From NCBI RefSeq assembly GCF_900095215.1, contig NZ_LT606949.1, positions 550,284 to 614,283 on the forward strand: DNA of 64,000 nt, read 5' to 3'. A program made the position numbers and the translations under genes. The notes beneath the pieces were generated by a model. That model made no database searches. It was not told the origin of the DNA and was given only the letters and a program-made list of their open reading frames with translations. Below, piece after piece: positions 41,833 through 54,085 of this stretch; the stretch's first letter is position 1; every line of letters starts with the position of its first letter. Source of the DNA: Polynucleobacter necessarius. GTDB taxonomy: Bacteria > Pseudomonadota > Gammaproteobacteria > Burkholderiales > Burkholderiaceae.

Positions 41833-42989
41833 TGACTAATGAGATAAAGCGTTTACCGATGCGCATTGCTGCTGCCTTGCTATTGAGTTCCGTGGTAATT
41901 GTTTTAGTTGCCTGCTCTGGCGGTTCACGAGTCAGAGAGTCCGCTGAATTGGCTGCAGTAAGCAATCAGTTTGATTGGCAGCCGGTATGGTCAAACAGTA
42001 TTGGTTCCTCAGAGTCGTTTAACTTTCATCCCATTGTTGCTGGTGATGCAGTCTATGTGGCCTCTCATCGTGGAAATTTAGCTAAGATTGATTTAGCTTC
42101 GGGCAATAAAGCGTGGGAAGTATCCGTGCCAGAGCGTTTATCAGTAGGACCTGGATCCGATGGACGCACTACCGTTGCTGTAACTACTAAAGGCATGGTC
42201 TATGCCTACGATGACACTGGCAAGCCTATATGGAATGTGAGTGTGGGTAGCGAAGTGTTGAGCGAGCCAGTGGTGGCTGGCGGCGTAGTGATAGTGCGCG
42301 CACTCGATAATCGCTTTATCGGACTCGATGCGCAAACTGGTGCGCGTAAATGGACTTATCAACGTCAACAATCCGCCTTATCTTTGCGTGTTGGATATGG
42401 TATGTTGGCAATTAATAATGAGGTCATCGTCACCGGTTTTGCTGGTGGTCGTTTTGGCATGATTGCCATTGCCAATGGCAGCTTGGTTTGGGAGACCCCC
42501 GTTTCCTTCCCTAAAGGGTTTTCGGAACTTGAACGTTTGAATGACGTTACCGCTAAACCAAGTATGGAAGGTGAAATTCTCTGCGCTGTTTCTTATCAGG
42601 GCCGCATTGGTTGTGGACAGGCCCGTACAGGCAGTCTTTTATGGTTTAAGGACTACTCAAGCTACACCGGCACTTCGCAAAGTGCTAACATGGTTTTCTC
42701 GGCGAACGATAAATCTCATGTCACCGCTTTTGCCACAAAAGATGGCACTCAGGTTTGGGAAAATACACAGCTCACATATCGTGATGTTGGTGAATCACTC
42801 GCAGTGGGCAGAGTATTGTTAATGGGCGATGCCCAAGGTTATATCCATGCATTTTCACAGGCGAATGGCGAGATGGTTGCGCGTATTCGTCACGACAGTA
42901 GTCCAATCTCGGCTGCCCCCATCGCGGTAGGTGGCCTCATCTTGGTTCAGTCTCAAGGTGGAAAAATAGCGGCGTACAGTCCAAAATGA
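41832..42989 (+). CDS. bamB: Outer membrane assembly lipoprotein BamB
   Basis: Lipoprotein signal ending LVAC (around residue 30) and an eight-bladed PQQ-type beta-propeller with repeats such as [20 protein letters not shown] and [20 protein letters not shown]. BamB supports BamA during porin insertion. I use the ATG at 41832, overlapping the yfgM stop (TGATG); a GTG three bases earlier is possible. Its stop overlaps the der start by four bases. Confidence 0.94.
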   Translation: MTNEIKRLPMRIAAALLLSSVVIVLVACSGGSRVRESAELAAVSNQFDWQPVWSNSIGSSESFNFHPIVAGDAVYVASHRGNLAKIDLASGNKAWEVSVPERLSVGPGSDGRTTVAVTTKGMVYAYDDTGKPIWNVSVGSEVLSEPVVAGGVVIVRALDNRFIGLDAQTGARKWTYQRQQSALSLRVGYGMLAINNEVIVTGFAGGRFGMIAIANGSLVWETPVSFPKGFSELERLNDVTAKPSMEGEILCAVSYQGRIGCGQARTGSLLWFKDYSSYTGTSQSANMVFSANDKSHVTAFATKDGTQVWENTQLTYRDVGESLAVGRVLLMGDAQGYIHAFSQANGEMVARIRHDSSPISAAPIAVGGLILVQSQGGKIAAYSPK

Positions 42990-44350
42990 ACCCAGTCATC
43001 ACTATCGTCGGCCGTCCCAATGTAGGGAAGTCGACTCTCTTTAATCGCTTAACGCGATCACGCGATGCATTGGTGGCTGATTTCTCTGGTTTAACCAGGG
43101 ATCGACATTATGGCAAGGGTCGTATTGGCGAGCGCGCGTTTATTTGCGTAGATACCGGCGGTTTTGAGCCGGTTGCTAAGACGGGCATTGTTTCCGAAAT
43201 GGCCAAGCAAACCAAGCAAGCCGTCGCCGAATCTGACATTGTGATTTTCTTGGTTGATGGCCGCTTAGGTATGGCACCGCAAGATCGCGTTATCGCGGAC
43301 TTCTTGCGCAAAACAGGTCGCCCAGTCATTCTCGCAGTTAATAAAACCGAGGGAATGCAGGCTGGTGTTGTGACTGCGGACTTTCATGAGCTCGGTTTAG
43401 GCGAGCCTTTTCCAATCTCCTCTGCGCACGGTGATGGCGTTCGTGGCCCGATTGATGATGCTTTAGATTCGCTAGGCATCGCAGAGCCAGACGAGGATGA
43501 ATTAGCGAATGACCATAATCGTCCAATGAAGATCGCGGTAGTGGGTCGTCCTAACGTTGGCAAATCGACATTGATCAATAAGTTGATTGGTGAAGAGCGC
43601 GTCATTGCGTTTGACATGCCTGGCACTACACGTGATGCCATTGAAGTTCCATTTGAGCGCAATGGTAATCCTTATATTTTGGTTGATACCGCCGGCTTGC
43701 GTCGTCGCGGCAAGGTGTTTGAAGCAATTGAAAAGTTTTCCGTTGTTAAAACTTTGCAAGCCATTGCTGACTGCAACGTGGTGATCTTGATGTTAGATGC
43801 TCAGCAAGATATTTCCGAGCAAGATGCCCATATTGCTGGGTTTATTGTTGAAGCAGGTCGCGCATTAGTAGTGGCGGTAAATAAGTGGGATGGCATTGAC
43901 GCTTACGTTAAAGAGCGTGCCCGTTTAGAGATTGCTCAAAAACTGCGTTTCTTGGATTTTGCAAACGTGCACCCGATCTCCGCCAAAAAAGGCACGGGGC
44001 TCAAGGAGCTTTTTAAAGACGTTGATGCTGCTTATGCTGCGGCAATGGCTAAACTGCCAACCCCACGCTTAACCCGAATCTTGCAAGAGGCGATTGAGCA
44101 TCAACAGCCAAAACGAGTGGGCATGGGTCGTCCAAAATTGCGTTATGCCCACCAAGGGGGCATGAATCCTCCTATTTTGGTTATTCATGGGACATCTTTG
44201 AGTGGCGTGACCGATAGCTACAAGCGATACCTAGAACGGCGTTTTAGGGATGTCTTTAAGTTACGCGGTACGCCTTTGCGGATTCAGATGAATACCGCCA
44301 AAAACCCCTATGTAGATGCAGATAATGGTAAAAAAGGCAAAAAGCGTTAA
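42986..44350 (+). CDS. der: GTPase Der (EngA)
   Basis: Two tandem G domains: [14 protein letters not shown] near residue 8 with DTGGFEP, and [14 protein letters not shown] near residue 187 with [11 protein letters not shown]-terminal KH-like domain follows ([15 protein letters not shown]). Der is required for 50S subunit assembly. The gene is full length at 454 aa. Confidence 0.97.
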   Translation: MNPVITIVGRPNVGKSTLFNRLTRSRDALVADFSGLTRDRHYGKGRIGERAFICVDTGGFEPVAKTGIVSEMAKQTKQAVAESDIVIFLVDGRLGMAPQDRVIADFLRKTGRPVILAVNKTEGMQAGVVTADFHELGLGEPFPISSAHGDGVRGPIDDALDSLGIAEPDEDELANDHNRPMKIAVVGRPNVGKSTLINKLIGEERVIAFDMPGTTRDAIEVPFERNGNPYILVDTAGLRRRGKVFEAIEKFSVVKTLQAIADCNVVILMLDAQQDISEQDAHIAGFIVEAGRALVVAVNKWDGIDAYVKERARLEIAQKLRFLDFANVHPISAKKGTGLKELFKDVDAAYAAAMAKLPTPRLTRILQEAIEHQQPKRVGMGRPKLRYAHQGGMNPPILVIHGTSLSGVTDSYKRYLERRFRDVFKLRGTPLRIQMNTAKNPYVDADNGKKGKKR

Positions 44351-44382
44351 TGTGAGATAAGCTTTCAGTCTGGAGTTAGTGA

Positions 44383-44409
44383 GGGCTTGATTTTTTTGAA
44401 AATCAGCCC
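44383..44409 (+). repeat. Hairpin in the der-hfq intergenic region
   Basis: GGGC-TGATTTT and AAAATCA-GCCC pair with one bulged T and a TTTG loop. It could be the end of the der transcript or part of the hfq leader; there is no T tract. The remaining 170-base gap shows no other clear element. Confidence 0.35.
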
Positions 44410-44523
44410 AATATAGAACGCTCGACAAGTAGTTGTGTGGTGAATATGTAGCGCAGATTGGTATTTAATTAAAAAAGCAAGACTCCGAAAAAAGTAGTTT
44501 AGAAAAGATAAATAAGGGGCAGT

Positions 44524-44766
44524 ATGAATAACAACAAAATTCAGTTACTTCAGGATCCTTTCCTCAATGCATTGCGCAAAGAGTATGTTCCTGTTTCGAT
44601 CTATCTCGTAAATGGCATTAAGCTGCAGGGCAATATTGAGTCCTTCGACCAGTATGTCGTTCTCTTGCGCAATACCGTTACGCAGATGGTTTACAAGCAT
44701 GCAATCTCCACGATCGTTCCTGCTCGTGCGATTGATTTCCGTTTAGAAGAAGCTAGCTCTGTATAA
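44524..44766 (+). CDS. hfq: RNA chaperone Hfq
   Basis: The 80-aa protein begins with the Hfq signature [20 protein letters not shown] and contains the Sm1 motif [14 protein letters not shown] and Sm2 [10 protein letters not shown]. Hexameric Hfq mediates small-RNA/mRNA pairing. An AAGGGG site stands before the ATG. hfq-hflX-hflK-hflC is a conserved order. Confidence 0.97.
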   Translation: MNNNKIQLLQDPFLNALRKEYVPVSIYLVNGIKLQGNIESFDQYVVLLRNTVTQMVYKHAISTIVPARAIDFRLEEASSV

Positions 44767-44836
44767 AACTGGAGTAGATGCGCCGCGTGCCGTTCTGGTT
44801 GGAGTAGACACAGGACGCGAAGATTTTGCAGATAGC

Positions 44837-45922
44837 ATGGCCGAGCTCAGCCTGTTGGCTGATAGTGCTGGCTCTATACTCGCAGCTAGTGTCATTGCAC
44901 GTAAAGGTCGCACAGATCCCGCTTTATTCATTGGTTCTGGTAAGGCGAATGAACTCAAGCGGGTGATGGAGGAGCATGGTGCAGAGCTCGCCATTTTTAA
45001 CCATCCACTTTCTCCAACTCAGCAGCGCAATTTAGAACGTCACATGGGCTTTCATGTGATGGATCGTACTGGCTTGATTTTGGATATCTTTCGCCAAAGA
45101 GCGCAAAGTCATATTGGTAAAACGCAGGTAGAGATTGCGCAAGTGCGTTATCGAATGTCCCGCTTGGTGAGGGCCTGGAGTCACCTGGAGCGTCAGCGCG
45201 GCGGTATTGGTGTGCGCGGTGGTCCTGGTGAAACTCAAATGGAGTTGGATCGCCGGATGTTGGCAACCAAAGCCAAGCGCCTAGAAAATGAACTCGAAAA
45301 GCTGCAACGCCAGCAAAGAACGCGAAGAAGAGCCCGAAATCGCAAGGATGTCTTCTCAGTCTCTTTGGTTGGATATACCAATGCTGGTAAATCCACTCTA
45401 TTTAATGCTCTAACTAAAGCGGGGACTTATGCGGCCGACCAACTATTCGCCACCCTGGATACCACCTCCCGAAAGGTTCACTTGGATGGGGTTGGGTCGA
45501 TTGTGGTCTCGGACACAGTGGGCTTTATCAGGGATTTGCCCCACCAACTAGTAGAGGCTTTCAGGGCTACTTTGGATGAAACCATCCATGCGGACCTCAT
45601 TTTGCATGTGATTGACGCCTGTAGCCCAGTTGTGAGGGAGCAAAAGGCCGAAGTTGAGGCGGTGTTGGAGGAAATTGGGGCTGATGACATCCCTCGGATC
45701 GAGGTTATGAACAAAATTGACCGAATGCCCAAAACTTTTACTCGTGGGGCGGTTTTAGAGCGTGATGGGCATGGCTTTCCCAGCCAGGTTTTCCTGTCGG
45801 CCCAGTCCGGCTTAGGCCTTGATTTACTTCGTTCAGTCCTCGCGGCATGCTCTCAAATGACTGATAGAATAAGGGTCGAGCACAACCGTGCCAAGAAGCA
45901 ATTGGCCCCGGATGAATTTTGA
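44837..45922 (+). CDS. hflX: GTPase HflX (start uncertain)
   Basis: HflX with the ND1/ND2 domains (PALFIGSGKANELKRVME, GGPGETQMELDRRM) and a G domain (VGYTNAGKSTLFNAL; DTVGFIRDLPHQLV; NKIDRM). It splits stalled ribosomes. The first ATG in frame, 44837, lacks a decent ribosome site. The frame is open back to a TAG at 44744-44746 and includes the family-typical N-terminus AVLVGVDTGREDF, which has no ATG, GTG or TTG before it. The true start may be a CTG (44759), or the start codon may have been lost. Confidence 0.9.
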   Translation: MAELSLLADSAGSILAASVIARKGRTDPALFIGSGKANELKRVMEEHGAELAIFNHPLSPTQQRNLERHMGFHVMDRTGLILDIFRQRAQSHIGKTQVEIAQVRYRMSRLVRAWSHLERQRGGIGVRGGPGETQMELDRRMLATKAKRLENELEKLQRQQRTRRRARNRKDVFSVSLVGYTNAGKSTLFNALTKAGTYAADQLFATLDTTSRKVHLDGVGSIVVSDTVGFIRDLPHQLVEAFRATLDETIHADLILHVIDACSPVVREQKAEVEAVLEEIGADDIPRIEVMNKIDRMPKTFTRGAVLERDGHGFPSQVFLSAQSGLGLDLLRSVLAACSQMTDRIRVEHNRAKKQLAPDEF

Positions 45923-45989
45923 GAGCCTTTACCTGAACGACCAGAAACCTCTGAATTTAATCCGATTTCCAACCGAAGCTATTTTTCTA

Positions 45990-47498
45990 ATGACGCGTAA
46001 ATTTTTAGACCTGTTTTCGGTCAATGATCCAGGATGGGGCAATAGCCACAATTCCGGCGGATCTCAAGATGCCAAAGATGGGCAGGAAGGCGGTCAGGCT
46101 CCTAAAGTGGATCCGGAAGCCAATAAACCAGTAGAGGCTTCGCCAACAACTCAACCAGGCAATCAACAAACCAAGCCAGACGGTCCTCCGAATTTGGATG
46201 AGCTGTGGCGTGATTTCAATGACAGAATTGCCGGCATTTTTGGCGGCAAGAAAACTCCTGGTGCGGCAAGTAAACCGGCAAATACACTCAACAGCCCTGA
46301 TATTTCTCCGCCATCGCAACGTGGCAGCTCTGGCGGCGGCAATGGTGGAAACGGTGGCGGTATTAATACCCCACACTTGAATTTCTCAAATCCATTTGGA
46401 TCTAAGGCAAGCATCCTCATTGCAGGAGCAATCGTCTTTTTTATGTGGGTGTGTAGTGGCTTCTTCATTATTCAAGAAGGGCAAGCCGGGGTGATCCTGA
46501 CTTTTGGTAAGTACGATTACACCGCCAAGCCTGGTATTAACTGGCGCATGCCTTGGCCGATTCAGTCAGAAGAGACCGTGAACTTATCTGGCGTTCGTTC
46601 TGTTGAGGTAGGGCGTCCTGTGCTGATCAAGGAAACGAATCAGAAAGATTCTTCCATGCTCACCGAAGATGAAAACATCATCGATGTGCGCTTCGCAGTC
46701 CAATATCGCTTGAAAGATCCTGCGGATTATTTATTTAATAACCGTGAGCCCGATGCTGCTGTAGTGCAGGCTGCCGAAACAGCGGTGCGTGAAATTGTTG
46801 CACGTAGCAAGATGGATACCGTTCTTTATGAGGGTCGCGAAAAGATTGGCGTAGATTTGGCGAACTCTATACAAAAGATTTTGGATAGCTATAAGACAGG
46901 TATTTATGTAACGAGTGTGACCGTACAGAACGTGCAGCCACCAGAACAAGTGCAAGCTGCATTTGATGATGCTGTTAAAGCAGGCCAGGACCAGGAGCGC
47001 TTAAAGAGTGAAGGTCAGGCCTATGCGAATGACATCATTCCCCGCGCCAAAGGGACGGCAGCTCGGCTCATTCAAGAGGCTGAAGGCTATAAAGCTCGTG
47101 TAGTGGCGACTGCAGAAGGCGATGCCACCCGTTTCAAACAGGTTTTGGTTGAATACTCTAAGGCACCTCAAGTTACTCGCGATCGCATGTATATCGATAG
47201 TATGCGCGAGATGTACAACAATGTAACTAAGATTTTGGTGGACACCACTAAGAGTAATAGCTTGCTTTATCTGCCGCTCGATAAGATCGTTGCGCAGATT
47301 AGCGCTGAAAGTGCGCAAGCGGCAAATGCGCAAGTGAGTCAATCTGGAGCAAGCACTCCAACGGGGAGTGTTACCGTAGGCGGGGTTGCTGGTGTCAGCA
47401 CATCAAGCCCATCCGCGAATCCTCCTGCAGCGCCGGCTATCAACAGCACGACAGATAAACGTGATGGTCTCCGTAGCCGTGATCGGGAGTCTAGATAA
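45990..47498 (+). CDS. hflK: FtsH protease regulator HflK
   Basis: The start MTRKFLDLFSVNDPGWGNS is the usual HflK N-terminus, so ATG 45990 is preferred over the earlier frame opening at 45888 inside hflX. The protein has a Gly/Pro/Gln-rich N-terminal region, one membrane helix (ASILIAGAIVFFMWVCSGFFI) and an SPFH/prohibitin domain. With HflC it forms a cage around FtsH and regulates membrane protein turnover. Its TAA overlaps the hflC ATG. Confidence 0.93.
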   Translation: MTRKFLDLFSVNDPGWGNSHNSGGSQDAKDGQEGGQAPKVDPEANKPVEASPTTQPGNQQTKPDGPPNLDELWRDFNDRIAGIFGGKKTPGAASKPANTLNSPDISPPSQRGSSGGGNGGNGGGINTPHLNFSNPFGSKASILIAGAIVFFMWVCSGFFIIQEGQAGVILTFGKYDYTAKPGINWRMPWPIQSEETVNLSGVRSVEVGRPVLIKETNQKDSSMLTEDENIIDVRFAVQYRLKDPADYLFNNREPDAAVVQAAETAVREIVARSKMDTVLYEGREKIGVDLANSIQKILDSYKTGIYVTSVTVQNVQPPEQVQAAFDDAVKAGQDQERLKSEGQAYANDIIPRAKGTAARLIQEAEGYKARVVATAEGDATRFKQVLVEYSKAPQVTRDRMYIDSMREMYNNVTKILVDTTKSNSLLYLPLDKIVAQISAESAQAANAQVSQSGASTPTGSVTVGGVAGVSTSSPSANPPAAPAINSTTDKRDGLRSRDRESR

Positions 47499-48367
47499 TG
47501 AATGCCAATCGTTTAATCGCCGCGGGTATTGGTTTTATCGCGCTAATCTATGTGCTGTCATCCAGCATCTTTGTAGTTGATCAGCGTAAGTTTGCTGTGG
47601 TGTTTTCTTTTGGGCAGATTGTTCGTGTCATTGAAAAGCCGGGCATTCAGATTAAGTATCCAGCGCCATTTGAAAGCGTCCGCTTCTTTGACCGTCGCAT
47701 TTTGACTATCGATAATCCAGAAGCAGAGCGTTTTATTACTGCTGAGAAGAAAAACTTGTTGGTGGATTCTTATGTGAAGTGGCGCATAGTCGATCCTCGT
47801 AAGTTCTTTATAAGCTTCAAAGGTGACGAGCGCTTGGCGCAAGATCGCTTAACGCAATTAGTTCGTTCGGCATTGAACGAAGAGTTTACGAAGCGCACGG
47901 TTCGTGAATTGATCTCAGATCAGCGTGAAGAAGTGATGCAAGATATTCGAAAGAAGGTTGCTGATGATGCGTCTGATATTGGCGTGGAAATCGTGGATGT
48001 GCGCTTAAAGCGTGTTGACCTCTTGGCGGAAATTAGCGATTCTGTTTATCGTCGCATGGAAGCAGAGCGTAAACGCGTTGCCAATGAATTGAGATCTACT
48101 GGTGCAGCAGAGTCCGATAAGATTCGCGCCAATGCAGAACGTCAACGTGACACTATCTTGGCAGAAGCCTATCGCGATGCTCAAAAAATCAAAGGGGCAG
48201 GTGATGCCAAGGCCACAGCATTTTATGCGGAAGCGTTTGGACGAGATCCACAGTTTGCCCAGTTCTATCAGAGCCTAGAAGCTTATAGAAGTTCTTTCAA
48301 AGACAAGAAAGATGTTATGGTGGTTGAGCCAAATGGCGAGTTCTTTAAGTTCTTGCACAAAAAATAA
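47498..48367 (+). CDS. hflC: FtsH protease regulator HflC
   Basis: The 289-aa SPFH protein has an N-terminal membrane anchor (LIAAGIGFIALIYVLSSSIF) followed by VVDQRKFAVVFSFGQIVRVI and the conserved DVRLKRVDLLAEISDSVYRR. It is the partner of HflK and is translated from an overlapping start (TAATG). The ending FFKFLHKK is typical. Confidence 0.94.
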   Translation: MNANRLIAAGIGFIALIYVLSSSIFVVDQRKFAVVFSFGQIVRVIEKPGIQIKYPAPFESVRFFDRRILTIDNPEAERFITAEKKNLLVDSYVKWRIVDPRKFFISFKGDERLAQDRLTQLVRSALNEEFTKRTVRELISDQREEVMQDIRKKVADDASDIGVEIVDVRLKRVDLLAEISDSVYRRMEAERKRVANELRSTGAAESDKIRANAERQRDTILAEAYRDAQKIKGAGDAKATAFYAEAFGRDPQFAQFYQSLEAYRSSFKDKKDVMVVEPNGEFFKFLHKK

Positions 48368-48387
48368 GAAAGCAAATAATTCAAATC

Positions 48388-50960
<2,573 letters not shown>

Positions 50961-51029
50961 TGGAAAATAATCGATTCAGTATTTAAGCACTTAATTTATT
51001 AACTTTTTGTAAGAACCAAGGTTTAGAAC

Positions 51030-52951
51030 ATGACTGCGCGCACAACCTGCAATAGCCTTCAAGTGGCAACTCTTTGATATTGTTTTATCGAAGACAAAGT
51101 ACTGCCAGGAACTGGCATTAAGAGTGCTGATTTTTGGAAAGGCTTTGATGAAATCGTTAAAGACTTAACCCCTAAAAATGAAGCATTGTTAGCCAAACGC
51201 GATCGTATTCAGGCGGATTTGGATAAATGGCATCAAGCGAATCAAGGTCCAATTACAGATATGCCTGCATACCGCAAGTTCTTAAAAGAGATCGATTGCT
51301 TGGTCGATGTTTCAGGAAAAATTGCTGCTACCACTCAGAATGTGGATGATGAATCGGCTCTTCAAGCCGGTCCTCAGTTGGTTGTTCCGGTTTTCAATGC
51401 GCGCTATGCATTAAAGCCGAAAATGCCCGTTGGGGTTCTTTATATGACGCGCTCTATGGAACGGATCTTCTTTCTGAAGAAGACGGCGCTACTAAGGCTG
51501 GCGCCTACAATCCCATTCGCGGCGCTAAGGTGGTTGCTTATGCTCGTAACTTCTTGGATCAGTCCGCGCCTTTAGCCAAGGGTTCACACCGTGATTCAGT
51601 AGCTGATACAGTGGATGGCAATAAGTTGGTTGTTAAGTTAACAGATGGCAGCGTAACTGGCTTGGCTGATGAAAAGAAATTTGTCGGCTACCAGGGTGAT
51701 GCGGCAGCCCAAAGTTCTGTTTTATTGCGCAATAACGGCATTCACATTGATATTGAAATCAACAAGACTAAAACAATCGGCGCAAGCGATCCTGCAGGTA
51801 TCAATGATGTGGTGCTTGAGCGGCGCTGTCCACTATTTTGGATTTGGAAGATTCGATTGCCGCGGTTGATGGCGATGATAAGGTGCTCGCTTATGAAAAT
51901 TGGTTGGGCATCTTAAAAGATACTTTAGTTAAAGAAGTGAAGAAGGGCGACAAAACCATTACTCGTACCCTTAATCCGGATCGTAAATACAAAGCAGGCA
52001 TTGGCGCTGTCGATGCAAAAGACGGCATCGTGACATTGCATGGCCGTTCACTCTTTTTCCTCCGCAACGTTGGCCGCTTGATGACAAATCCAGCGATCAT
52101 TAATGGCGAAGGCAAGGCGATCTACGAAGGTATGTTAGATGCGGTGATTACGGTATTGATCGCTTTATATGACATCCATCGTCCAGCAAGCCAAGCCATT
52201 GGTAATACCCGTAAGGGATCGGTTTATATCGTGAAGCCAAAAATGCATAGCCCAGAAGAAGTGGCTTTTGCGGGTGCACTCTTTGGTCGCGTTGAAAAGT
52301 TACTCGGCTTACTGGCTGATACCGTGAAGTTGGGCATTATGGATCAAGGGCGTCGTATGAGCGCCAATATCAACGCGGCAATTGCTGCTGCGGGCCCACG
52401 CGTAGCCTTTATTAATACCGGTTTCTTGGATCATACCGGCGATGAGATGCATACCGCCATGCATGCGGGTCCAATGATGTGTAAAGGCGATATGAAAACC
52501 AGCAAATGGTTATCTGCGTATGAACGCCGTAACGTATTTGCAGGCTTGGATTGTGGTTTACGTGGCCGCGCTCAGATCGGTAAAGGTATGTGGGCGATGC
52601 CGGATATGATGAAAGCCATGGTTGAGCAGAACATTGTTCATCCAAAGGCTGGTGCAAATACTGCTTGGGCCCCATCTCCAACGGCTGCAACCTTGCATGT
52701 ATTGCACTATCACCAAGTAAACGAGACTTTGCAGCGTATGGCTAAAGTGGTGGATGGTCAGAATGCAGGCGACCCATCTTACAAGCCAATGATGCCAAAC
52801 TACCAAGATTCATATGCTTATAAAGCAGCTAGTGATTTGATTTTCAAAGGCCTCGAACAGCCAAATGGTTACACAGAGCCTTTGTGGCATGCTTGGCGTT
52901 TAGAAGTGAAGAAAGCTAACGCTAAGTCAGTAGACGAAAGCTCTAGAGATC
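51030..52951 (+). pseudogene. glcB: Malate synthase G, nonsense, two frameshifts, stop lost
   Basis: Malate synthase joins glyoxylate and acetyl-CoA. The start MTARTTCNSLQVATL is cut by TGA (about 51075-51077). A missing base near 51415 moves the frame before [14 protein letters not shown] missing G near 51820 (GAGCGGCG for GAGGCGGCG) moves it again before [17 protein letters not shown]. The rest keeps the family sequence ([49 protein letters not shown]). No stop remains at the expected end after EVKKANAK, so the frame runs on into the terminator and the next gene. Loss of this step disables a glyoxylate-cycle route unless aceB exists elsewhere. Confidence 0.88.
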
Positions 52952-52987
52952 AATGGATTTGCCCAAAAAGCAAATCCATTTTTTATT
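52952..52987 (+). terminator. Intrinsic terminator of the former glcB
   Basis: AATGGATTTGC and GCAAATCCATT form a perfect 11-bp stem around CCAAAAA, followed by TTTTATT. It marks the original end of glcB, although the reading frame now passes through it. Confidence 0.88.
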
Positions 52988-53052
52988 GGCCCTTATCGAT
53001 GTTTGGACTTCTGAACCCCTTCTCTAAAAGTCACTCTCAGTTTTCATGTCAA

Positions 53053-53493
53053 ATGAATGATGGCGGCAGGGGGTTGGCTGGCTTTAAAGGGGGTGCTGGG
53101 GATTGTGTGGTGAGGGCAATCGCGATTGCTACGGGCTTGCCTTATATGCGGGTATATGAAGATCTCAGACTCGCAAATGAGCGGTACGCTTTGCTCAGAA
53201 ATGATCATCTCGCCAAAAGATTAAGCATCAAAGGCTCTTCGCCAAGAAACGGCAATCACCGCAAAGTCTTTCATGAGTACATTCTTTCCCATGGGTTTGA
53301 ATGGGTGCCCACTATGAAAGTAGGAGCGGGTTGTCAGGTGCATATGCGCCCAGACGAACTGCCCGCTGGAGTGTTGATCGCCAAAGTTTCAAAGCACTTA
53401 AGTGCAATTATGGATGGAGTGATTCATGACACGCATGATCCATCAAGAGGTGGAAATCGTTGCGTCTATGGCTACTATATTAAGAAGCGCTAG
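53053..53493 (+). CDS. Putative C39-like cysteine peptidase / uncharacterised protein
   Basis: An ATG at 53053 opens a 146-aa protein, [20 protein letters not shown] at its start. The GDC with C18 at the start of a helix ([10 protein letters not shown]) and the later [19 protein letters not shown] resemble the Cys and His(-Asp) motifs of papain/C39-fold proteins. I know similar short hypotheticals but no function. The continuous frame from the glcB remnant is accidental. The last 14 bases overlap the convergent channel pseudogene. Confidence 0.65.
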   Translation: MNDGGRGLAGFKGGAGDCVVRAIAIATGLPYMRVYEDLRLANERYALLRNDHLAKRLSIKGSSPRNGNHRKVFHEYILSHGFEWVPTMKVGAGCQVHMRPDELPAGVLIAKVSKHLSAIMDGVIHDTHDPSRGGNRCVYGYYIKKR

Positions 53494-53995
53494 GATCTTT
53501 TTGGTGGTGCTTTAGATTCCAGGCGGTTTTGAATGTATTGGTCATTCCGATCATCACGGAGGTAGTCCAAGCCATGGCAAATAATCATGAGAAGGATATG
53601 AAGAAGGCAAGACTTTTCCATCCTGCCGGCAATATATCCTCAACAAAGCCTACCGTTGTGTAGCAACTACCGACAAACAGCAAGGTCTGAATGCCATCCC
53701 CCACTAAGCTGAGCTCAATGATGTAGATTGTCCAAATGATGATTTCTACCAGATGAATGAGGACAATAAAGAAAAAGGTAGCGTAGAAGTGAAAAAATAC
53801 GCGGTTGTATTGTTTCACTTTTAGATTTTCATTAGTTAGCCTGTCAAAGCGAAGCATGATGTAATTAATCGCACTGCCATGAAAGAAAAGAATCAGGGTG
53901 ATACCAGCGATGCCATATAAGGCATCCCTAAACAGAGGAAGTAGTGGGATTCCTGCTAGGCTTGACTGATGTATTAAATTGAGGGTGCTAGACAT
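53480..53995 (-). pseudogene. K+ channel-like membrane protein (Ion_trans_2 type), nonsense-disrupted
   Basis: From ATG 53995 (MSSTLNLIHQSS) the protein has three hydrophobic segments and the pore-like sequence LFVGSCYTTVGFVEDILPAG, resembling the TVGF/TVGY selectivity filter. TGA at 53585-53587 ends it after FFISFS. The same frame continues as LFAMAWTTSVMIGMTNTF and stops at TAA 53480, so a GGA-to-TGA change removes the last helix and tail. The truncated form of 136 aa would lack the final membrane segment, making function doubtful. Confidence 0.68.
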
Positions 53996-54085
53996 ATATT
54001 CAGCAGGTTTTAGTCGGTTTTGGATAAGCAATGTTTCTTATCAGGGTTGATAATGGCATATTGATCATCGCAGGTAAAGATTCTC

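Noticed and set aside
45888..45989. Longer HflK N-terminus starting within hflX
   Set aside because: The family N-terminus MTRKFLDLFSVNDPGWG begins at 45990; the upstream codons are hflX in another phase.
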